64,000 nt of DNA, from positions 1 through 64,000 of the forward strand of contig NZ_WQRF01000007.1 of the NCBI RefSeq assembly GCF_009758415.1, written 5' to 3'. The position numbers and the translations under genes are program-made. Position 1 is the stretch's first letter, and every line of letters starts with the position of its first letter. Shown here piece after piece: positions 54,275 to 63,071 of the stretch. This stretch comes from Devosia marina (GTDB taxonomy: Bacteria > Pseudomonadota > Alphaproteobacteria > Rhizobiales > Devosiaceae). The notes below the pieces were generated by a model. The model was given only the letters and a program-made list of their open reading frames with translations, was not told the DNA's origin and searched no databases.

Positions 54275-54963
54275 TCCGCCATCTCAATGACCGTTTCGCG
54301 CAGCAGAAGCGCTGCCACGGGAGCAAAATCGCGCCGGTGGTGGCGGCTCGGGCCATGCAGCTGCAGCGCGGCCAGATGCGCCACCGTACCATAGCCCTTA
54401 TGGCCCGAAAAACCGAACTGCGGCGCATCGCAATCCATGATGGCGCACATGCGGTCGCGCGTGACCTTGGCCACGATCGAGGCGGCGGCAATCGACACGC
54501 TACGTCTATCCCCGCCGATCAGGGCGATGCCGGGGCAGGGGAGCTCGGGCGGCACATCGCGCCCATCAATCAGCGCGCGATCGACCGGGCAGGGCAGGGC
54601 CGCAACCGCCCGCGCCATGGCGGCCAGGGTCGCGCCGCGAATATTGCGGGTAAAGATGTCGCCGGGCGGTGCCGAAACGATAGCGACCTGGGCCGAGCCC
54701 ATGATGGCGTCATAGAGGGCATCGCGCCGCTCGGCACTCAGCTTCTTGGAATCGTTGAGGCCTTCGGGAATGCTGTCCGGATCGAGCCGCACGGCCGCTA
54801 CGACGACCGGACCGGCCAGCGGACCGCGCCCGGCCTCATCGACGCCGGCGACGTAGCGCGCGCCGCGCGCCAGCAGCATTTCCTCATGGCTGAAATCGGG
54901 AAAACCGGACTCCGGCGCAAAGAGCGTTCCATTTGCTGGGTCTGGTGAGCGACGTCGCGCCAT
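54271..54963 (-). CDS. rnhB: Ribonuclease HII
   Basis: RNase HII cuts RNA in RNA-DNA hybrids and starts removal of single ribonucleotides from DNA. The 230-residue protein has the catalytic Asp42-Glu43 in YVAGVDEAGRGPLAGPVVVA, the family signature, plus further carboxylates (ALIDGRDVPPE and the DCDAPQFGFSGHKGYG region). Its stop overlaps a CtrA-like box that may drive ccrM. A small unknown gene ends two bases before its start, so the two are probably cotranscribed. Confidence 0.96.
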
Positions 54964-54965
54964 GC

Positions 54966-55247
54966 TCAGGCTCTACCCCGCAGCTCGGCTTCGAGCGCCT
55001 CGCGGTCCGCAGCAAACAGGTAGCGGCCGACCTCGTAGGTCTGCAGCTTCTGATGGAAATGGCCGAGTTGGCTGGTGGAAGGATTGAAAAACCTTGCCGC
55101 AAACCGCCCAGCAGGCACCACGATCATATCGGTCTCGGTGCCATGGGTTTCACCGAGCAGGTCCCGGGCATCGTGCCCGCTCGCCAGGGCCCGGCCAACG
55201 GCCGAAACGAAATAGACCGTCACTCTGTTAATGTTCTCGATGGCCAT
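54966..55247 (-). CDS. Small conserved-looking hypothetical protein
   Basis: A 93-residue protein starting MAIENINRVTVYFVSAVGRA at the ATG at 55247. It has no signal peptide or membrane helix. The segments TDMIVVPAGRFAARFFNPST and HFHQKLQTYEVGRYLFAADR look like folded protein, with a mixed alpha/beta pattern and an alanine/glutamate-rich end. I do not recognise the family. It ends two bases before the rnhB start and so belongs to the rnhB-ccrM transcription direction. The frame continues upstream to 55451, but that part overlaps the divergent gene. Confidence 0.65.
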   Translation of the reverse strand: MAIENINRVTVYFVSAVGRALASGHDARDLLGETHGTETDMIVVPAGRFAARFFNPSTSQLGHFHQKLQTYEVGRYLFAADREALEAELRGRA

Positions 55248-55379
55248 AATGAGCAGTCCCAGGCTCGTTGATCGGCAATGAAACACGTGACCATGGCAGG
55301 GCGATGCCAGATGCTTTTGCCGATCACACTTCTGCTGATACAAGAGTCTGGCCGGGGGGCAAAGGCGAGAGAGACTTTG

Positions 55380-55958
55380 ATGCGCAATGCAACAGGCCTT
55401 GCGGCATTTTTGCTGCTGACCGGTGCCGTTTCGGCCGAGCCCTTCCACCACCCTTATGGTGAATGGCGTGAATATAACCGCGACTGGCTGGCCGCCTGTC
55501 CCGATTCCATCAACGAGGACGCCATCGATTTTTACGGCTATTCCTGCTTTGCCAGCACGGGCAGCCAGGAGCTCAACGGCGCAGGGCTGCCAGCCTATAA
55601 GCTGACCCTTATCCGCAATCGCCTCAATGGGGAGCTCGACATCGCCATCACGGTGTCGCCGGGGGATGGCGAATATGATCCCGACCGACCCATTGCGCTG
55701 CGATTTGGCGGTGAAGCGCCCATTGCCCTCACTTTAGCCTCGGGGCTTGAAACCCGGCACAACACGATCAATCAGTTCTTCGTCATCGGTCCCCGGCGCA
55801 CCGACATTCTCGACAAGATGAAAGATCGCAACGCCCTGACCCTGTCGGTGCCGCTGGCGGGGCAGGAGGATCCTGTCGAAACCTGGCTCTCGCTGCGTGG
55901 CGTGCTGGCCTCGCTCGATTTCATGGCCAACTACGCCCGCCGGGTGACGCAATATTGA
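55380..55958 (+). CDS. Hypothetical secreted protein
   Basis: A 192-residue exported protein. From the ATG at 55380 the signal peptide is MRNATGLAAFLLLTGAVSAE, cleaved near residue 20. The mature part has ACPDSINEDAIDFYGYSCFA, a pair of cysteines that may form a disulfide, and a beta-rich C-terminal half (ALRFGGEAPIALTLASG). This resembles the periplasmic invasion-associated-B-like or other small alphaproteobacterial secreted families, but I cannot place it. The frame opens at 55278, which would give a non-secretory start. It is convergent with the radical SAM gene (10-base gap). Confidence 0.72.
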   Translation: MRNATGLAAFLLLTGAVSAEPFHHPYGEWREYNRDWLAACPDSINEDAIDFYGYSCFASTGSQELNGAGLPAYKLTLIRNRLNGELDIAITVSPGDGEYDPDRPIALRFGGEAPIALTLASGLETRHNTINQFFVIGPRRTDILDKMKDRNALTLSVPLAGQEDPVETWLSLRGVLASLDFMANYARRVTQY

Positions 55959-55968
55959 GACGCGACGG

Positions 55969-57117
55969 CTAGAACAGGCTCATCTGCGCGCTTTCCACCG
56001 TCGGGGCCTCGAACAGGTCTGCCCGCAATGGCGGCAGCTTGGCATCGAGCCCGTAACGCTCGCGGGCCTTTTCGAAACGCTGGCGCAACAGGGTGGCATA
56101 AGGGCCTTCGCCGGTCATGCGGCTGCCAAAGCGTGGATCATTGTCGCGCCCGCCACGCGTGTCGCGTACCAGCGAGAGCACATGACGCACCCGGTCCGGG
56201 AAATGCCTGAGCAGCCATTCGCGGAACACGTCCCGCACTTCGCCGGGCAGGCGCAACAGGATCATCTGCGCACTGATCGCGCCCTGAGCCTTGCCGGCAT
56301 CGAGAATGCGCTCAAGTTCCATATCGTTGATCGCCGGGATCATCGGCGAGGCAAAGATGGCGGTCGGAATGCCGGCTTCCGAAAGCAGGCGAATGGCCTC
56401 CAGCCGCCGCGCCGGCGAGGAGGCGCGCGGCTCCATTTTGCGGCTCAGCTTGTGGTCCATCGAGGTGACCGAAATGGCAACCTTCACCAGCCCCGATCTG
56501 GCCAGCTCGGTCAGAATGTCGAGGTCCCGCACGATCAACGCCGATTTGGTGGTGATCATCACTGGATGCCTGGTCTCCAGCATCACTTCGAGAATGCCGC
56601 GCGTCAGCTTGTGGGTGCGCTCGGCGGGCTGGTAGGGGTCGGTGTTGGTGCCCATGGCAATGGGTTTGGCGCGGTAGTTCTTTGCCGAAAGTTCGGCCCG
56701 CAACGCCTCGACGGCATTGGCCTTCACATAGATATCGCGCTCGAAATCCACCCCGGCCGAATGCCCCAGATAGGCATGAGTCGGTCGTGCGAAGCAGTAT
56801 GAGCAGCCATGCTCGCAACCGCGATAGGCATTGATCGAGCGCTCAAAGCCGATATCGGGGCTGTCATTGCTGGTGATGATGGTTTTGGCGCGTTCGATAT
56901 GCTCGATTGTTTCGAACATGGGCATTGGCTCGACGCTGCCCCAGCCGTCATCGAAGCTGTCACGCTGATGCTTTTCAAACCGGCCCACGCGATTGCTCTG
57001 CGCGCCCCGACCGCGAATGCTGTCGGGCCGTTCCAGTTCGCGCCGCGCCAGATCAGCGTCCCGGCTGCGGCTCAGACGTTCAAGGGCTTCAAAAGAGGGC
57101 GCCTGATAAAGGGCCAT
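55969..57117 (-). CDS. PA0069-family radical SAM protein
   Basis: A 382-residue radical SAM protein. The cluster motif is Cys101-EHG-Cys105-SY-Cys108, a CxxxCxxC triad, preceded by FERSINAYRG; the family is also called Rv2578c-like or spore photoproduct lyase-related. The downstream pattern MGTNTDPYQPAERTHKLTRG is diagnostic. Its reaction is unknown. Start chosen at 57117 (MALYQAPSF), because the frame to 57219 lies in the intergenic region. The segment FDDGWGSVEPMP before the motif is part of the family. Confidence 0.92.
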   Translation of the reverse strand: MALYQAPSFEALERLSRSRDADLARRELERPDSIRGRGAQSNRVGRFEKHQRDSFDDGWGSVEPMPMFETIEHIERAKTIITSNDSPDIGFERSINAYRGCEHGCSYCFARPTHAYLGHSAGVDFERDIYVKANAVEALRAELSAKNYRAKPIAMGTNTDPYQPAERTHKLTRGILEVMLETRHPVMITTKSALIVRDLDILTELARSGLVKVAISVTSMDHKLSRKMEPRASSPARRLEAIRLLSEAGIPTAIFASPMIPAINDMELERILDAGKAQGAISAQMILLRLPGEVRDVFREWLLRHFPDRVRHVLSLVRDTRGGRDNDPRFGSRMTGEGPYATLLRQRFEKARERYGLDAKLPPLRADLFEAPTVESAQMSLF

Positions 57118-57488
57118 GGTTCTGTCTCCTGCCTCTACGCGGGAGGGAATCGTCTTTCCTCCAACGCATGAGAATGCTATCAGGTTGGCAGGAACAGAAC
57201 AAGAACATGTAGGTGGCAACGGAGGCTACCAAAACAGATATCGGCATGGCGCCCTTGCATTGCAAGGCTTTACCGCAGGCCGATCCGGGCGTAGGAAACC
57301 GCGCTCAACCCGGCGCAATCGGCCATGCGCAATTGTACGCTGCGCTCGTCTCGTTGAAGGCATGCTGGGCCCCGAGATTCATGTTGCTGACACTGGCTGT
57401 CGCGCGTTCTTTGCAATTCCCGTGTCGAAAGCTGGCGACGCCGGCCGTCGCATGGGCGACACGCTATTCGTGATGAGGGTTACGACAC
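57118..57488. other. Gene-free region upstream of the efflux pump gene
   Basis: These 371 bases contain short open frames in several phases, the longest about 86 codons (57213-57473, plus strand), but none has a convincing ribosome site, composition or family pattern. The stretch holds the divergent promoters of the radical SAM and MFS genes. I see no repeat, riboswitch or terminator in it. Confidence 0.5.
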
Positions 57489-58976
57489 ATGACACTGCAA
57501 GCCACTTTGGTCGAGACGGCCGAGATCGCGCCGCACCATCCCGACAATGCCGCACGCAACAGGCTGGTCATCGCCATTCTGCTGGTCTCGACCTTTGTCG
57601 TGTTTCTCAACGAAACCATCATGAGCGTGGCCATTCCCCATCTGATGGGCGACCTAGGCGTCACCGCCAGCGCGGCCCAATGGCTGACCACGGGGTTCCT
57701 TTTGACCATGGCGGTGGTGATCCCGATCACCGGCTTCCTGCTGCAGCGGATCAATACCCGGCCGATCTTCATGCTCGCCATGGCCATCTTTTCGACTGGC
57801 ACGCTGGCCTGCGCCCTGGCGCCGGGCCTTGAACTGCTGATCGTCGGGCGGGTTATTCAGGCTATCGGCACCGCGATCATGATGCCATTGCTGATGACCA
57901 CTGTGATGACCCTGGTGCCACCAGAGTCCCGCGGCAAGACCATGGGCAATATTTCCATCGTCATGTCGGTGGCCCCGGCCATCGGCCCGACCATTGGCGG
58001 CTTCATCCTGGCAAATTTCGACTGGCGCTTCATGTTCTATTTTACCCTGCCCATCGCCATTGCGGCGCTGGTGCTGGGCGCGCTGCGCATCCGCAATGTC
58101 TCGACCCCCCGCTATGCCCCGCTCGATGTGCTGTCGGTGATCCTGTCGGCCTTTGCCTTTGGCGGGCTGGTTTATGGTCTGTCGAGCTTTGGCGAGAGCT
58201 TTGCCCATGCCGGCGAACCCGGCCCGGTGCCGCTCTGGCTGCCGATTGCCGTCGGCGTGATCGCTATGGGATTGTTTGCCTGGCGACAGTTCGGCCTGCA
58301 GCGCGAAGACAAGGCCCTGCTTGATCTGCGCGTGTTCCAGTCGCGCAACTACACCGTCTCGGTGTCGATGATGCTGGTGGCCATGATGGCTCTGTTCGGC
58401 ACCGTCATCCTGCTGCCCATCTACACACAGAACGTGGTCGGGCTCGACACGCTCGAAACCGGTCTGCTCTTGCTGCCCGGCGGTTTGATCATGGGCCTGC
58501 TTGGCCCGGTCGTCGGCCGCCTCTACGACCGCGTCGGCCCCAGGGTGCTGGCCGTGCCGGGCGCCATTCTGGTCTCCGCCGTGCTCTGGGCTCTGACCAC
58601 GGTTGGGCAGGACACCGCCCCTTGGGCGTTGTTGGCGGGCCATGTAGTGCTCAGCATTGGCCTGGCGCTGATCTTCACGCCCGTCTTCACCTCGTCCATG
58701 GGGTCGGTGCGCATGGAGCTTTATTCGCACGCTTCGGCCGTGCTCGGCTCGGTCCAGCAATTGGCCGGCGCGGCGGGCATTGCCCTGTTCGTGGCGTTGA
58801 TGACCATTCGCACTGCGGCGCTTACGGCCGAGGGCGTCGAGCCGGTGGAAGCGCTGGCCGGCGGTATTCGCACCGCGTTCCTGGTCGGGGCGATCATCTC
58901 TCTGTTTGCCGTTCTTGCGGCCTTCTTCATCCGCAAGCCCGAAGGTGGCGCACCTGGACCTGGCAGCAGTCACTGA
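57489..58976 (+). CDS. MFS drug efflux transporter, DHA2 (EmrB/QacA) type
   Basis: A 495-residue protein with 14 predicted membrane helices, the mark of the DHA2 family. It shows FLNETIMSVAIPHLMGDLGV at helix 1, WLTTGFLLTMAVVIPITGFL (motif D-like), and FDWRFMFYFTLPIAIAALVL (the GWRWIF-like motif C region). Such pumps export drugs or metabolites with proton exchange. No membrane fusion partner (EmrA) is adjacent, so it may work alone at the inner membrane. A terminator follows 29 bases after the stop. Confidence 0.92.
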   Translation: MTLQATLVETAEIAPHHPDNAARNRLVIAILLVSTFVVFLNETIMSVAIPHLMGDLGVTASAAQWLTTGFLLTMAVVIPITGFLLQRINTRPIFMLAMAIFSTGTLACALAPGLELLIVGRVIQAIGTAIMMPLLMTTVMTLVPPESRGKTMGNISIVMSVAPAIGPTIGGFILANFDWRFMFYFTLPIAIAALVLGALRIRNVSTPRYAPLDVLSVILSAFAFGGLVYGLSSFGESFAHAGEPGPVPLWLPIAVGVIAMGLFAWRQFGLQREDKALLDLRVFQSRNYTVSVSMMLVAMMALFGTVILLPIYTQNVVGLDTLETGLLLLPGGLIMGLLGPVVGRLYDRVGPRVLAVPGAILVSAVLWALTTVGQDTAPWALLAGHVVLSIGLALIFTPVFTSSMGSVRMELYSHASAVLGSVQQLAGAAGIALFVALMTIRTAALTAEGVEPVEALAGGIRTAFLVGAIISLFAVLAAFFIRKPEGGAPGPGSSH

Positions 58977-59004
58977 CGCTTCCCCTGCAATGAGAACGTA
59001 CCGG

Positions 59005-59037
59005 CTCCCGCCCTCTAAAAAAGGCGGGAGTTCTCTT
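59005..59037 (+). terminator. Terminator after the DHA2 efflux gene
   Basis: CTCCCGCC at 59005-59012 pairs with GGCGGGAG at 59023-59030 across a ten-base loop, followed by TTCTCTT. It separates the pump gene from the diguanylate cyclase gene. Confidence 0.7.
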
Positions 59038-59092
59038 GGCGCCAACCATTTCATTACCAATGCGGGCTAGTGCTGGCGTTGGAGGATGTCCG

Positions 59093-60253
59093 ATGGAGAC
59101 CCAAGACAATTTCGCCATCCTGGCGCCGCTGATCCAGCTCTCCTTTGCCGCCGTGTTCTACTGGCTGCAGCGGACCGGCATTGCCTCGGCCTGGCGCTGG
59201 GGGCTGGCCTATGGCTTGAGCGCCCTTGCCGCACTGCTCTATCTGCCGCCCTTCGATCCCGCCATTCAGACCGTTCTTTCGGATGCCTGCTATCTGGTGG
59301 CCTATTCGATGTTTGCCGAGGCGATCCTGGCCCGTCACAACCAACCCTTGCGGCGCATGGTTCGGACCATCGTGTTGCTCGCTTTTCTCGGGCTGGATCT
59401 GATCGCTGTCATGGTCTTCGACAGCCTCGCCCTGAGTGTGCTGGCCATCGATACGGGCGTGGGCGTACTGCTCGGTTTCGGCCTGCTCGCCTGGCGACAA
59501 ATGCGCAGCAGCGTCGATATCACGCTCGGCCTGTGTGCTCTGCTGAGCGTGGCAATTAACCTCCTTTCGGCGATCACCTATGGCCTGGTGTTTCCGGCGC
59601 AGGTCGAGGTGGCGCAGGTGTTCGGCACCGAATATGCCTATGTCATGCAATTGACGGGCAGTGTGTTCGGCATCTGGTTCGGCCTGTCGGCCCTGGCCAC
59701 CTATTCGCTCGACGCCATGGCCAGATATCGCGAGGCGGCGGACCGGGACCCGCTAAGTGGGTTGCTTAACCGACGGGGCTTTGACGTCTTGACCAAGCCG
59801 CTGATCAAGCAGGGCCTGGGTGGAGCCTTGCTGACCGTGGACATCGATCATTTCAAGCAGATCAACGACCGTTATGGCCACGATGCTGGCGATCTGGTGC
59901 TGATCGGGCTGGCGGACATCCTGCGCTCGACCCTGCCGGAAAAGGCGATCATTGCCCGCTTTGGCGGCGAGGAGTTCGTGGTTGTCCTCCCCCAGGCGCC
60001 CTTGAGCGAAGGCGGTGCGCTGGCCCATGCGATCCGCGTGACCTGCGCCGGCCATGATTGGCGGCCAGCCGGCATTGATCGGCAGGTAACGGTGTGCGTC
60101 GGCGTGGCCGAAGCCAATCTGGATGAGGAGACCTGGCGTCCGGCCTTCAATCGGGCCGATACTGCACTCTATGCCGCCAAGGAGGCGGGCCGGAACCAGG
60201 TGATGTTCGCCCGCAATGACAGGCTGCAACCAATCAGCCGCAGCGCTGCGTGA
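59093..60253 (+). CDS. Membrane-bound GGDEF diguanylate cyclase
   Basis: A 386-residue protein with six or seven N-terminal membrane helices (about residues 10-210) and a C-terminal GGDEF domain. The active signature GGEEF is at residues 291-295, preceded by VDIDHFKQINDRYGHDAGD, so synthesis of cyclic di-GMP from GTP is likely. The product-inhibition I-site (RxxD five residues before the motif) is absent; the position reads PEKA. The sensory membrane domain could detect a small molecule. ATG at 59093 has GGAGG five to ten bases upstream; the longer frame to 59036 is rejected. Confidence 0.92.
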   Translation: METQDNFAILAPLIQLSFAAVFYWLQRTGIASAWRWGLAYGLSALAALLYLPPFDPAIQTVLSDACYLVAYSMFAEAILARHNQPLRRMVRTIVLLAFLGLDLIAVMVFDSLALSVLAIDTGVGVLLGFGLLAWRQMRSSVDITLGLCALLSVAINLLSAITYGLVFPAQVEVAQVFGTEYAYVMQLTGSVFGIWFGLSALATYSLDAMARYREAADRDPLSGLLNRRGFDVLTKPLIKQGLGGALLTVDIDHFKQINDRYGHDAGDLVLIGLADILRSTLPEKAIIARFGGEEFVVVLPQAPLSEGGALAHAIRVTCAGHDWRPAGIDRQVTVCVGVAEANLDEETWRPAFNRADTALYAAKEAGRNQVMFARNDRLQPISRSAA

Positions 60254-60260
60254 CCGGACA

Positions 60261-60797
60261 TCATCGCTCGTCGAGCCGGGGCATCAGCTCGACGAAATTG
60301 CACGGCTTGTGCCGGTAATCGAGCTGGTGGGTAAGAATGCCTTCCCAGGCGTCGCGGCAGGCGCCACGCGAACCGGGCAGGCAGAAGACGAATGTGGTGC
60401 CGATCAGCCCCGCCGTGGCACGCGATTGCAGCGAAGATGTACCCACGGTGGTCGCCGAATATTGGTGGAACAGCACCGAAAAGCCTTCCATGCGCTTGTC
60501 GAACAGCGGCTCGACAGCTTCCGGGGTGATGTCGCGCCCGGAAAATCCGGTCCCGCCGGTGGTCAGGATCACATCGACCTTGGGGTTGGCGACATAGGCC
60601 TGCACGGCGGCGCGCAGGAGCTGGATTTCGTCACGCACCACCTGCCGTTCGAAGCAGTGATGTCCGTCCGCTTCCAGCAGGGATTTGAGCAGCGCTCCGC
60701 CGGTATCGGTCTCCAGCGTGCGCGTGTCGGAGACGGCAATGACGGCGATGGAAAGTGGCTTGAAGGCCCGGTCCTCAAACTTTTCCGTTCTGAACAT
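60261..60797 (-). CDS. moaB: Molybdenum cofactor biosynthesis protein B
   Basis: MoaB adenylates molybdopterin or assists that step in molybdenum cofactor synthesis. The 178-residue protein shows the MoCF-binding fold with ILTTGGTGFSGRDITPEAVE and FCLPGSRGACRDAWEGILTH, both conserved. The start ATG at 60797 has GGAGG nine bases upstream; two further ATGs lie just before it. Its 5' end overlaps the end of the MFS gene (60775), so the two are cotranscribed leftward. Other molybdenum cofactor genes are not in the window. Confidence 0.93.
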   Translation of the reverse strand: MFRTEKFEDRAFKPLSIAVIAVSDTRTLETDTGGALLKSLLEADGHHCFERQVVRDEIQLLRAAVQAYVANPKVDVILTTGGTGFSGRDITPEAVEPLFDKRMEGFSVLFHQYSATTVGTSSLQSRATAGLIGTTFVFCLPGSRGACRDAWEGILTHQLDYRHKPCNFVELMPRLDER

Positions 60798-62100
60798 CGC
60801 CATCATCCTCCAGCGTCTCGATCAATTCCTCGGGCACCGGATCTTCACCGCCGGCCACGAACTCGTCGGCTTCACTATCAGCACGCGGGTCCAGAACAAA
60901 GGTCTCGGGTGTCACCTGCTTGTCGCTCATCGCCTGGAACGGCGCGCGCTCGGCAGCGTCCACACTCTTGCGCACCCGCATCCGCAGATAGGCGGCGCCC
61001 GCCAATGCCCCGTGGAACGTTGCTGTAACCAAGAACAGGCCCACCGGATTCCAGGCGCCCATGATCAGCGAAGCAACGGCGGGGCCGATAGCCAGGCCAA
61101 CGCCCAGGATCAGCAGCATGCCCCCGGCAATCTTGGCAAAATCGCCGTCGCGGGCAAAGTCGTTGGCATGGGCCACGGCGACCGCATAGATGGGGTTTGC
61201 GGCAAAGCCATAAGCGGCAAACAGAACATACATGCCCCAGCCAGCGCCGGGATTGATCAGCACAATCAGCGCGCCCACCATGGCTGCAAAACCGGACAGG
61301 CCAATCAGCACCAGCCGGCGGTCGATGCGGTCGGACAGGCGCCCGAACGGCACTTGCGCCACCGCACCCAGAATCGCCGCCACTGAGAACAGCAGGGCGA
61401 TGCCGCCGGCATCCAGCCCCCGTTGATAGCCATAGACCGGCGCCAGCGTGCCGAAGGCGCCATTGGCCATGCCGACCGAAAAGGCCGCGATCGCAGCGAC
61501 AGGCGAGGTGCGATAGAGTAGGCCAATATCCACCCGCGCCGATTGCAGCGGCTTGGGTTGCGGGCTGGAGGTGAGGGCCGTGGGCAGGACCGCGCAGATG
61601 AAGCTGATCGCGCCGATGACGAAGGGTATGTAGCCCGCCGTACCGGTAACCGACATGGCAATCTGCCCCAGGGTTGAGGCTGCCATGTTAATGGTCACAT
61701 AGATCGAGAAGATCGTGCCACGGTTGCGATTGTCGGTCACTTCATTGAGCCAGCTTTCAACGATCATCGCCGCGCCGGCAAAGCAGAAGCCGGAAAGCGC
61801 CCGCAGCACGATCCAGCTAAAATCGTTGATCCAGAGCAGGTTGAGCAGGATCGTGATCGTGCCGATGGCTGCCATCACCGAAAAGGCGCGGATATGCCCT
61901 ACCTTGCGCACGACCAGCGGCACCGTCAGTGAGCCGGCGACAAAGCCGATCGACCAACCCGTACCGATCAGGCCCAGTGCCAGTAGCGAAAAACCTTCTT
62001 CAGCGCCGCGAACCGACAGCAGAAGCCCCTGCAGGCCACCACCGAACATGAGCAGGGCCGACCCCAGGAACAGGGCATAAATCTTGATGACGGAAGCCAT
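60775..62100 (-). CDS. MFS transporter (YcaD-like)
   Basis: A 441-residue MFS transporter with twelve predicted helices, of the YcaD type judged by GLLLSVRGAEEGFSLLALGL near the start and FSVAAILGAVAQVPFGRLSD with the motif-A-like GRLSDRIDRR. The substrate is unknown. A hydrophilic tail of about 55 residues after the last helix is acidic (DPRADSEADEFVAGGEDPVP). It starts with MASVIKIYALFLGSALLMFG. The tail overlaps the moaB start, so the genes are translationally linked. Confidence 0.87.
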   Translation of the reverse strand: MASVIKIYALFLGSALLMFGGGLQGLLLSVRGAEEGFSLLALGLIGTGWSIGFVAGSLTVPLVVRKVGHIRAFSVMAAIGTITILLNLLWINDFSWIVLRALSGFCFAGAAMIVESWLNEVTDNRNRGTIFSIYVTINMAASTLGQIAMSVTGTAGYIPFVIGAISFICAVLPTALTSSPQPKPLQSARVDIGLLYRTSPVAAIAAFSVGMANGAFGTLAPVYGYQRGLDAGGIALLFSVAAILGAVAQVPFGRLSDRIDRRLVLIGLSGFAAMVGALIVLINPGAGWGMYVLFAAYGFAANPIYAVAVAHANDFARDGDFAKIAGGMLLILGVGLAIGPAVASLIMGAWNPVGLFLVTATFHGALAGAAYLRMRVRKSVDAAERAPFQAMSDKQVTPETFVLDPRADSEADEFVAGGEDPVPEELIETLEDDGDVQNGKV

Positions 62101-62190
62101 GACGCTATTCGGCCTTCAGATAGAGCGTTGCAAATCACACGAACGCGACCATAGCGCGTTCAGTTGCCCTGGATAGACCGGAATTCCAGA

Positions 62191-63003
62191 TCAGGCGAGC
62201 CCGAGTTCGTCCACACGCTGCTTGAAGCTCAACAGGTCGCGCCAGGCCTGCTGCTTGGCCGGCGGATTGCGCAGCAGATAGGCCGGGTGCAGCGTGGGTA
62301 GGGCCGGCACGGCATGGGCGCCGATGGTCACGTCCTGCCATTTGCCACGCATCTTGATGATGCCGCTGGTGGTCTTGAAGACGGTCTGCATTGCCGGGCC
62401 GCCCAGCGTCATTACCAGTTTGGGTGCGACCAGTTCCACCTGCCGGTTGAGGAAGGGCAGGCACAATTCCATTTCCTCAGGCGTCGGCGTGCGATTGCCG
62501 GGCGGCCGCCAGGGCACGGTATTGACAATATAGACCGAAGTGCGGTCGAGCCCGATGGCGCCCAGCATACGGTCGAGCAATTGCCCCGACCGGCCGACAA
62601 AGGGCTTGCCCTGCCGGTCCTCTTCGGCGCCTGGCGCTTCGCCGATCAGCATGATTTTGGCTTCCGGATTGCCATCGGCAAATACCAGTTGCGTGGCGCG
62701 GAATTTCAGCCCGCAGCCGTCATAGCTTTCGAGCGCAGCGCGCAGGGCATCAAGCGATTGGGCTGACGCCGCCAATTGACGCGCTTCGCCCGGGTCGCCA
62801 CCAACCGGGCCGGAGAGGGGTTGGGGCGCTGCTGGTGCCTCACCGGCCGGCGCCGCACGCGACGGCATGGCCGCTGGCATTGGCGATTTCTGAGCAAAGC
62901 GGTCGACCGGTTCGTCAAGCACGGCCAGATCCACCCCGGCGGCCCGATACCAGTCGAGCACCGAGAGCAGTTCGGCATTGTTGAGCGGTCGATCTTGAGA
63001 CAT
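62191..63003 (-). CDS. Type-4-like uracil-DNA glycosylase
   Basis: A 270-residue family-4-like uracil-DNA glycosylase that removes uracil from DNA. Motif 1 is GEAPG at 121-125, then [18 protein letters not shown], and the later motif is [17 protein letters not shown]. Family-4 enzymes normally bind a 4Fe-4S cluster through four cysteines. Here only Cys97 and Cys181 match: the partner of Cys97 is missing and the third site reads Trp165 (VPWRPPGNR). About 85 extra residues precede the core, rich in Ala and Pro, as in other alphaproteobacterial members. It is divergent from the ETF-QO gene. Confidence 0.9.
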   Translation of the reverse strand: MSQDRPLNNAELLSVLDWYRAAGVDLAVLDEPVDRFAQKSPMPAAMPSRAAPAGEAPAAPQPLSGPVGGDPGEARQLAASAQSLDALRAALESYDGCGLKFRATQLVFADGNPEAKIMLIGEAPGAEEDRQGKPFVGRSGQLLDRMLGAIGLDRTSVYIVNTVPWRPPGNRTPTPEEMELCLPFLNRQVELVAPKLVMTLGGPAMQTVFKTTSGIIKMRGKWQDVTIGAHAVPALPTLHPAYLLRNPPAKQQAWRDLLSFKQRVDELGLA

Positions 63004-63071
63004 TGGGCCCGTTATGTCACACCCCGTTCAAGGGGACCAGTCGCCCTCCAAGACCCAAAGGTGCATTTCCA

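Noticed and set aside
57213-57473. 86-codon plus-strand frame in the gap before the efflux gene
   Set aside because: No ribosome site, no family resemblance, and composition like non-coding DNA here.
57654-59060. 468-codon minus-strand frame under the DHA2 pump gene
   Set aside because: Antisense shadow, rich in Gly/Arg/Asp/His/Gln, typical of reversed membrane-protein codons.
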